DNA of 10,981 nt from CBDTTW01 sp965363675 (GTDB taxonomy: Bacteria > Bacteroidota > Rhodothermia > Rhodothermales > DASSAV01). The notes beneath the pieces were generated by a model that saw only the letters and a list, made by a program, of their open reading frames with translations, ran no database searches and was not told the DNA's origin. Made by a program: the position numbers and the translations under genes. This document shows positions 5,936-10,981 of this stretch, in pieces. Numbering within the stretch: position 1 is the stretch's first letter; each line of letters opens with the position of its first letter. The stretch is from the NCBI GenBank assembly GCA_965363675.1, contig CBDTTW010000101.1:1-10981 (forward strand), read 5' to 3'.

Positions 5936-7495
5936 ATGCAACGATACGTACGGTCGTTCATGATCCTGGGCTTGTTCGCCATGTTGGCGGCGCCCGGGAT
6001 GCTCCAGGCGCAGAACCTGCGCCCCGAGAAAACCCTTTACATCAAGCCGCGCGTCGGCGTCGCCTTCCACCTGGGCGACACCGAGCAGTCGCCGTTCAAC
6101 CTGAACCTCGACAACTGGAAAGTAGACGGCAAGATTCCGTATGCCGGCGGCCTTGAGTTGGGTTACCAGTTCAGCCAGACGGCCAGCGTGAGCCTGGGCG
6201 GCCAGATCACGAACCACCCGCTCGTGTTCGTGTACGGCCCCGATGTGCCCTCGGGCAACACGGCCAGCGGGCAGCCGGTCGAGGACGACGGCACCAACTT
6301 CACGGCGGCGCAGCTTCTGTTCCGCTTCGGCACGCCGGGCCGCGTCTCGCCGTTCCTCGCCATCGGCGGCCACGTGACCTTCGGCCAGGACGGCCGCATC
6401 AACGATCCGGCCTTCGGCCCGTCGGCGGGCGCCGGCCTGGACGTGGTGCTCTCCGACCGCACGTCGCTCGTGCTGGAGTGGATCTCGAACTTCACCTTCC
6501 CGGACGACGCCTTCGACAGCTACGACGAAGCCCCGGGCACGAGCGACGGCTTTGCGCCGTTCGACCTTCCGAGCGCCGTTACGCTCGGCTTCAAGTACAA
6601 CTTCAAGAGCGCCTTTACGCCGGTGATGGTCAGCTCGGTCAACTGCCCCACGACGCTCCAGGCGGGCCAGTCGGGCACGTTCACGGCGATGGTCAACGAC
6701 GACGCCACGCAGCCGGTCGAGTACCGCTGGGAGTTCGGCGACGCCGGCACGGGCACGGGCATGAGCGCCACGCACACGTTCGAGACGGCGGGCAACTACA
6801 CGGTCACGTTCACGGCCACCAACCGCGGCAGCAACGCCACGCAGACCTGTACGGTCAACGTGACGCCGCCGCCGGTGCCGGCCGCCTTCGTGAACCTGAA
6901 CGCCAACCCGAACACGTTTGAGGTCTGCGCCCCGACGGCGGTGCAGTTCACGGCGGAAGTGCGCGGCGACCAGCCGGTGACGTACAACTGGAACTTCGGC
7001 GACGGCACGACGGGCACCGGCCCGAACCCGACGCACCAGTATACGCAGCCGGGCACGTACAACGTCTCGGTGACGATCTCGAACGCGAGCGGCCGCGACA
7101 CGCGCAACATCACCGTGAACGCGCAGAACTGCACCTCGGTCTGCCGCGACATCACGGAGCTGAACTCGGTGTACTTCGGCGCCAACAGCAGCACGCTGAC
7201 CGACGAAGGCCGCGCCGCGCTCCGCGAGAACATCGACGTGCTCAAGGAGTGCCCGACGATCTGCGTGCGGATCGAGGGTTGGGCCGGCCCGGGCGAGCGC
7301 AACGCGCAGCAGCTTGCCGAAGCCCGCTCCCGCGCCGTCGAGCAGTTCTACATCGACAACGGCGTTTCGGGCAGCCGCCTGATGGCCGTCGGCATGGGCC
7401 GCGTCACGGGCACGACCAGCAAGAAGGAGGGCGCGAACCAGTACCGCCGCGTCGACTCCATCCCGATGGCGTGTGACCTGATGGGCAGCAAGTAA
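5936..7495 (+). CDS. OmpA-family outer-membrane protein with two PKD domains
   Basis: The 519-residue product begins with a signal peptide (MQRYVRSFMILGLFAMLAAP, cleavage near residue 25). Residues about 30-225 alternate polar and hydrophobic stretches with many Gly and aromatic residues, as in an OmpA-type beta-barrel. Two PKD domains follow, about 231-310 and 318-398, with core motifs WEFGD (265-269) with GNYTV (286-290), and WNFGDG (352-357) with GTYNV (373-377). An OmpA-like domain, about 404-510, contains VYFGANSSTLTDEG and NAQQLAEARSRAV. The cysteine pairs 237/305 and 331/399 each sit within one PKD domain. The peptidoglycan-binding Asp of the usual G-x-T-D motif is missing (EGWAGPGERN, 447-456), though the later Arg remains. 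The start at 5936 has GAGG 9 nt upstream; an in-frame ATG at 5900 lacks one. It probably anchors or scaffolds the outer membrane. It stands alone with its own terminator. Confidence 0.88.
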   Translation: MQRYVRSFMILGLFAMLAAPGMLQAQNLRPEKTLYIKPRVGVAFHLGDTEQSPFNLNLDNWKVDGKIPYAGGLELGYQFSQTASVSLGGQITNHPLVFVYGPDVPSGNTASGQPVEDDGTNFTAAQLLFRFGTPGRVSPFLAIGGHVTFGQDGRINDPAFGPSAGAGLDVVLSDRTSLVLEWISNFTFPDDAFDSYDEAPGTSDGFAPFDLPSAVTLGFKYNFKSAFTPVMVSSVNCPTTLQAGQSGTFTAMVNDDATQPVEYRWEFGDAGTGTGMSATHTFETAGNYTVTFTATNRGSNATQTCTVNVTPPPVPAAFVNLNANPNTFEVCAPTAVQFTAEVRGDQPVTYNWNFGDGTTGTGPNPTHQYTQPGTYNVSVTISNASGRDTRNITVNAQNCTSVCRDITELNSVYFGANSSTLTDEGRAALRENIDVLKECPTICVRIEGWAGPGERNAQQLAEARSRAVEQFYIDNGVSGSRLMAVGMGRVTGTTSKKEGANQYRRVDSIPMACDLMGSK

Positions 7496-7507
7496 CCCGC
7501 TCGCTGG

Positions 7508-7575
7508 TCCCCCGACGGGGGAACGGCAAACCGCCACGGGGGCTGCACCGACTACCGGTGCAGCCCCCGTTTTTT
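7508..7575 (+). terminator. Tandem hairpins; intrinsic terminator of the OmpA-family gene
   Basis: A short hairpin, TCCCCC (7508-7513) with GGGGGA (7517-7522), is followed by a perfect 15-bp stem, ACGGGGGCTGCACCG (7536-7550) with its complement at 7556-7570 and a 5-base ACTAC loop. The long stem runs straight into TTTTTT. It is one of the strongest terminators possible by inspection and faces the convergent lipoprotein gene. On the minus strand no T-run follows, so it probably works in one direction. Confidence 0.92.
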
Positions 7576-7847
7576 ATGCTTCTGCCGAAAGCCGAAGCCG
7601 GCGTCGGCGGCAAGCGGGCGCGCCATACGAACCTGGTAGAAGAACGGGATGTCCGCCAAAATCGTCCGCAGCGCAGCGCTCGCTCGGCAGGCGCCCGCGC
7701 AGCGCGCGGCAAGCATGCCGCCGTGAGGAAGCGATGCAGACGATAGAAAACAAGCGTTGGGAGAAGGAGGCAGCGCGGCAGAAAGGCGGGCCGCAAGTTC
7801 GGGGGCGCAACCTCTGAAGCAGTGAGCGTAGCGCGCCGCCGTAGCAC

Positions 7848-8396
7848 TTAGTAGCCGGCGGCCTGGGGGGCGGGGTCGGGCTGGCGGATGCGGTAGTGGT
7901 CTTCGCGGCCGATGATGGCGCCGAGCGGGGTCGTGATGAGCACGGCGTAGACGGCATGGGCGGGGGGGAACAGCACGCGCTTTTCCTCGCGGGTGCGCGC
8001 CAGCGTGAGCACGCCGGCGCCCTCGTCGTCGCCCTCCAGCTCGGCGCGGACGGCTCCCACGGCGGCCCCCGTCAGCACGCCGAGCGCCAGCCCTGCCACG
8101 GCGCCCTTGCCGGCGCGCACAATCGTCACTTCGCGCAGGTCCGACGTGGCGATCTGCTCGAAGTGGTTCTTTTTAGGATTGATCCAGGACGTAGAGTCCG
8201 GGGCCACCTGTACATTGACGACGGCGATGCGGCGGCCGTCGCGCAGGTGGAGCGTAGCGACCTTGCCGCGCGCCTTCCGGTTCAGCTCCGAGAAGCGCAT
8301 GCCCTGCGCGCCGGCCACGTCGGCGGTGCGGGTCGAACCACAGCCGCACAGGATCAGTACCAGCAAAAGCGCCGGCAGCGCGCGCCGTATCGTCAT
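7848..8396 (-). CDS. Putative lipoprotein with a glycine-zipper segment
   Basis: The 182-residue product starts with MTIRRALPALLLVLILCGC, a signal peptide with lipobox L-C-G-C, so Cys19 should be lipidated. A small domain of about 75 residues follows (KVATLHLRDGRRIAVVNVQV, then DSTSW and a DLREVTIVRAG segment), probably beta-rich. Residues 98-114 have glycine at every fourth position (98, 102, 106, 110, 114), a perfect GxxxG zipper inside a hydrophobic stretch, and a second hydrophobic stretch lies at 148-163. Such zipper proteins are common in bacterial envelopes, and I recognise this arrangement only as an uncharacterised type. A GGAG lies six bases before the ATG. It is convergent with the OmpA-family gene and divergent from the glycosidase gene 96 nt away. 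Envelope location is likely; function is unknown. Confidence 0.8.
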   Translation of the reverse strand: MTIRRALPALLLVLILCGCGSTRTADVAGAQGMRFSELNRKARGKVATLHLRDGRRIAVVNVQVAPDSTSWINPKKNHFEQIATSDLREVTIVRAGKGAVAGLALGVLTGAAVGAVRAELEGDDEGAGVLTLARTREEKRVLFPPAHAVYAVLITTPLGAIIGREDHYRIRQPDPAPQAAGY

Positions 8397-8449
8397 GATC
8401 GTCTCCGGCCAAAGGGTTGAGAGGGCGGCGGGCCGCCTGCCCCCGGCAA

Positions 8450-8480
8450 TTTATACCCATGCGAAGCGTTTACAACTCAA
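8450..8480 (-). promoter_or_regulatory. Candidate promoter of the lipoprotein gene
   Basis: On the minus strand TATAAA (8450-8455) is a near-consensus -10 box, with two TTG triplets upstream at 8473-8475 and 8478-8480 (TTGAGT). The spacers are 17 bases from the nearer TTG, or 19 from TTGAGT. In Bacteroidota terms, TTG-N19-TAAATTG is a partial match to the -33/-7 pair. The box is about 53 nt before the lipoprotein ATG. It lies just upstream of the divergent glycosidase start, so the two genes may share control. Confidence 0.33.
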
Positions 8481-8492
8481 GGGTACGCACAA

Positions 8493-10981
8493 ATGTACGG
8501 TTCTGGGGCTATGGGGCGGGAAAATAAGAACCTTCAACCGGGCGCCCGCGCGCGCTTGTGGTGGGCCGGGCTGCTGGCGGGGCTGCTCTGGCAACTCGGG
8601 GCGCCGGCGGCTTTGCCACAGTCCGCGCCGGAGGTGCGCATCCAGGCGAACGGGCAGGGGCTGCTCATCGAGACGGCGCAGGTGCGCAAGCGGCTCGCCT
8701 TCACCGACGCCGCCGGCGGCGGACCGATCCGGCCGGCGTCCTTCGAGGCGGTAGGGGCTGGCGAGGGGCTGCGGTCCGAGGCCGGGGCCCCGTGGTTCGA
8801 GTTCGCCGTTGGCGGCGCGCCCGTCACGGCGGCCGATGCGGTGTGGCGCTATACCGGCAGCGACGTGCGCCCCCTGAAGCACGGGGGACGCGAGGCGGAG
8901 GTGCGTTTCGAGGCCGTGAGCGGCCCGGCGCGCGGCCTCCGGCTTGCGTATGCGGCGCAGGCGTACCCGGGCGCGCCGTTCGTCCGCGAGCAGCTCCGGC
9001 TCTCCGCGCCGGAGGCGGCCGGGCTTGCCCTGAGCCTGCGCGAGGGGCGCGCCGAGGCGGTGTTTCCGCAGTACGCCCTCGTTGCCGGCGAGGCCCCGCT
9101 GCGCGAGGTGCAACTGGCGAACTGGGGCGCCGAGCTGCTGGAGGCGCCGACGGCCGGGCTGACCTACGACGAGCGCACGGGCACGGAGAACCTGCGGCCC
9201 TTTGCCAATCTGTCGCAGAACTACATGTTCCACCCGCGCCGCCTCGACGCGCCGCCGGCGGCGGGCGAGAGCCTGCACAAAGGGCCGATCCTGGCCGGGC
9301 GCGCCGGGGGCGTCGGGTGGATGGTGGCCTACGAGCACGGATCGCCGGACAACGCGCCCGAACAGCGGTGGGTGAACCTGCGCCGGCGCAGCGCCGCCGG
9401 GGCGGCCGTCGTCGGGACGGCCCCGGCGCGCGGGGCCTACCTCGACGGGCAGCCCCTCACGGAGGCCGCGCCCTACGCGACGCTCTGGACGGCGACGGCC
9501 GTCTATCCGGACGCCGGTTACGACGCCGCCGAGGGGCGCCTGTGGGACTACCTGCTGCGCTGGATCACCGACGAGCCGGCCTCGCGCGCGCCCGTATTTT
9601 ACTACAACACCTGGGGCATGCAGCGCGACGAGCAGAACGCCGGCAAGAACGTCCATGCCGTGCTGACGCAGGAGCGCGCGTTGCAGGAGGCCGCCGCCGC
9701 CGCCGAAATGGGCGTGGATCTGTTCGTGCTGGATGACGGCTGGCAGAACGCCTTCGGCGACTGGAAGCCGCACCCGCAGAAGTTCCCCGGCGGGCTGGCC
9801 GCGCTCGGCCGCGAGCTGACGCGGCGGGGCATGCAGTTCGGCATCTGGATGGCCCCCATTCATGCCGACTCGTTCGGCGTCACGGCGCGCCGGCATCCCG
9901 AGTGGCTCATCCGCGACGAGCGCGGCCGCCCCATCGTCGGGCGCTGGAACCGCAACGTGTTCTGCCTGGAGAGCGACTACTACGACGCCTTCATCGCCGC
10001 CTCGAAGGCGCTCGTCGATGCGGGCGTGCGGCATTTCAAGTGGGACGGCGTGGATACGAACCACCTGTGCCGCGAGGCGGGGCACCGCCACGGCGGGGCG
10101 GCCTACCCCCCCGAGCAGCGCGCCGAGCGCTACGGCTACGCCTTCGCCGGCGCGATCACGCGCGCCATCGCCGAGCTGAAGGCGTACAACCCCGACGTGG
10201 TCGTCGAGTTCGACGCGACCGAGCCGGACCGCAGCATCGGGCTGGCCATCCTGAGCGAGGGCAAGTACTTCTGGATCAATAACGGGGCCTCGTGGTACGG
10301 CGACCGCTCGCGCTACCGGGTCAAGTCGGTGCGCATGGCCCCGGCGCTCTACGGCCGCCTGATTCCGCCCGTGCTCCAGAGCGCGGCCAACTACCCGCAC
10401 AACGAGCGGCCGTACTACGGGCAGCGCTACGCCGTCAACACGAGCCTGCTGGGCGGCCTGGGCTTTTGGGGCAACCTGGCTGAGACGACGCCCGCCGACC
10501 GCGCCCGCATCCGCGAGACGGTAGGGCTGGCCAAGCGCGTGCTGCCCTACACGATGCAGGCGCGCCCCGACTTCGTCGGGACGGTGGGCGGCAGTCCCGA
10601 GGTGTACACCTACCTCGACAGCAGCGCGGCCGCCGGGCAGGTCATCGGCTTCAGCGGGGCCGCCCTTCTCTACGAGCACCGCGTGACGGGGGTGCGCACC
10701 GACAGCCTGCTGGCGGTCGTGCGCAACGCCTTCACGGCCGAGGGCGACGCCGTGACGCTGCCGCTCGCCTTCCGGTCGCCCGAGTCTACCGTCGAGGCGT
10801 TTCTGCTGCCCAACCACGGCTCCGGGGTGCGCATCGTCTCCTCGACGAGCTGGCTGCGCGAGGCCCGGCTGGAGGCGTCGGGGGCGCTGGTGTTCACGCC
10901 CGGCGCGCCGGGGGTGCACGTGGTGTCGTGGCCGGCCTCGCGCGGCACTTTTGCTATTCGCCGCGGCAGCTGCACCGCAAG
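8493..10981 (+). CDS. Secreted GH36-like (clan GH-D) alpha-galactosidase-type glycosidase, 3' end cut by window
   Basis: The frame is open from the ATG at 8493 to the window edge, so at least 829 residues are coded. Residues about 22-40 are a hydrophobic signal segment (RLWWAGLLAGLLWQLGAPAA). Residues about 45-360 look like the N-terminal beta-sandwich of GH36. The barrel then shows YYNTWG (370-375), VLDDGWQ (412-418), GIWMAP (450-455) and FKWDGV (515-520). Asp518 fits the nucleophile of the family's K-W-D motif. The acid/base is normally an Asp about 60 residues later in a Ser/Gly-rich motif. Here the region reads EFDATEPDRS (572-581), so Asp574 or Asp579 is the candidate. A C-terminal beta domain follows. 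Expected role: release of alpha-linked sugar, probably galactose, outside the cytoplasm; the substrate is not certain. AAGGG lies nine bases before this ATG; the ATG at 8511 is an alternative. Confidence 0.82.
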   Translation, partial: MYGSGAMGRENKNLQPGARARLWWAGLLAGLLWQLGAPAALPQSAPEVRIQANGQGLLIETAQVRKRLAFTDAAGGGPIRPASFEAVGAGEGLRSEAGAPWFEFAVGGAPVTAADAVWRYTGSDVRPLKHGGREAEVRFEAVSGPARGLRLAYAAQAYPGAPFVREQLRLSAPEAAGLALSLREGRAEAVFPQYALVAGEAPLREVQLANWGAELLEAPTAGLTYDERTGTENLRPFANLSQNYMFHPRRLDAPPAAGESLHKGPILAGRAGGVGWMVAYEHGSPDNAPEQRWVNLRRRSAAGAAVVGTAPARGAYLDGQPLTEAAPYATLWTATAVYPDAGYDAAEGRLWDYLLRWITDEPASRAPVFYYNTWGMQRDEQNAGKNVHAVLTQERALQEAAAAAEMGVDLFVLDDGWQNAFGDWKPHPQKFPGGLAALGRELTRRGMQFGIWMAPIHADSFGVTARRHPEWLIRDERGRPIVGRWNRNVFCLESDYYDAFIAASKALVDAGVRHFKWDGVDTNHLCREAGHRHGGAAYPPEQRAERYGYAFAGAITRAIAELKAYNPDVVVEFDATEPDRSIGLAILSEGKYFWINNGASWYGDRSRYRVKSVRMAPALYGRLIPPVLQSAANYPHNERPYYGQRYAVNTSLLGGLGFWGNLAETTPADRARIRETVGLAKRVLPYTMQARPDFVGTVGGSPEVYTYLDSSAAAGQVIGFSGAALLYEHRVTGVRTDSLLAVVRNAFTAEGDAVTLPLAFRSPESTVEAFLLPNHGSGVRIVSSTSWLREARLEASGALVFTPGAPGVHVVSWPASRGTFAIRRGSCTA

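Noticed and set aside
5609..7537. Minus-strand open frame of 642 codons opposite the OmpA-family gene
   Set aside because: It is a mirror of strongly biased codons in the real gene, with an Arg/Val/Ala-rich product without domains.
7576..7847. 272-base convergent region between the OmpA-family terminator and the lipoprotein gene
   Set aside because: I looked for small genes and structures and found none; the one plus-strand frame (7558-7746) begins inside the terminator stem.
8558..9736. Plus-strand frame of 392 codons inside the glycosidase gene
   Set aside because: It is in another frame, Gly/Arg/Ala-rich, with no motifs. The frame starting at 8493 contains the catalytic motifs and stays open.
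8451..10919. Minus-strand open frame of 822 codons opposite the glycosidase
   Set aside because: The plus-strand frame has clear GH motifs and a signal peptide; the minus-strand product is low-complexity Arg/Gly/Ala/Val.

Overview
The window looks like chromosomal DNA of a high-GC bacterium, most likely a Bacteroidota/Rhodothermota lineage related to Rhodothermales (Salinibacter/Rhodothermus type). This is an inference from four things: the atp gene order atpZ-atpI-atpB-atpE-atpF-atpH-atpA, a subunit a with a cleavable signal peptide and a long extracytoplasmic N-terminus, the N-terminus of ribosomal protein S20, and an outer-membrane protein that joins a beta-barrel, PKD domains and an OmpA domain. 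Coding GC is very high; one 60-base row I counted inside the glycosidase gene is 78% GC.

Positions 1-4677 (minus strand) hold most of an F-type ATP synthase operon, transcribed right to left. It runs atpZ, then a 208-nt spacer, an AtpI-like membrane protein, atpB (a), atpE (c), atpF (b), atpH (delta) and the first 364 codons of atpA (alpha), which runs off the left edge. The AtpI-like gene and atpB overlap by ATGA. The c subunit has the carboxylate but not the Na+ ligands, so the enzyme is probably proton-coupled.

Positions 4678-5170 (plus strand) hold rpsT, divergent from the atp operon, with a candidate promoter upstream and a strong intrinsic terminator downstream. About 770 bases follow (5162-5935) in which I find no convincing gene; the middle of this stretch drops to roughly 42-53% GC.

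Positions 5936-7495 (plus) encode a 519-residue outer-membrane protein: signal peptide, beta-barrel, two PKD domains each with a cysteine pair spaced 68 residues apart, and an OmpA-like domain in which the usual peptidoglycan-binding Asp is missing. A textbook terminator follows.

Positions 7848-8396 (minus) encode a small lipoprotein with a perfect five-glycine GxxxG zipper. Divergent from it, 8493 to the right edge (plus) encodes a secreted clan GH-D (GH36-like) alpha-galactosidase-type enzyme, open to the window end with at least 829 residues.

I see no mobile element, CRISPR array, tRNA, rRNA or defence system. The window is mainly core metabolism plus envelope and secreted proteins. The most interesting points are the altered OmpA domain, the divergent acid/base region of the glycosidase, and RNA hairpins at atp gene junctions.
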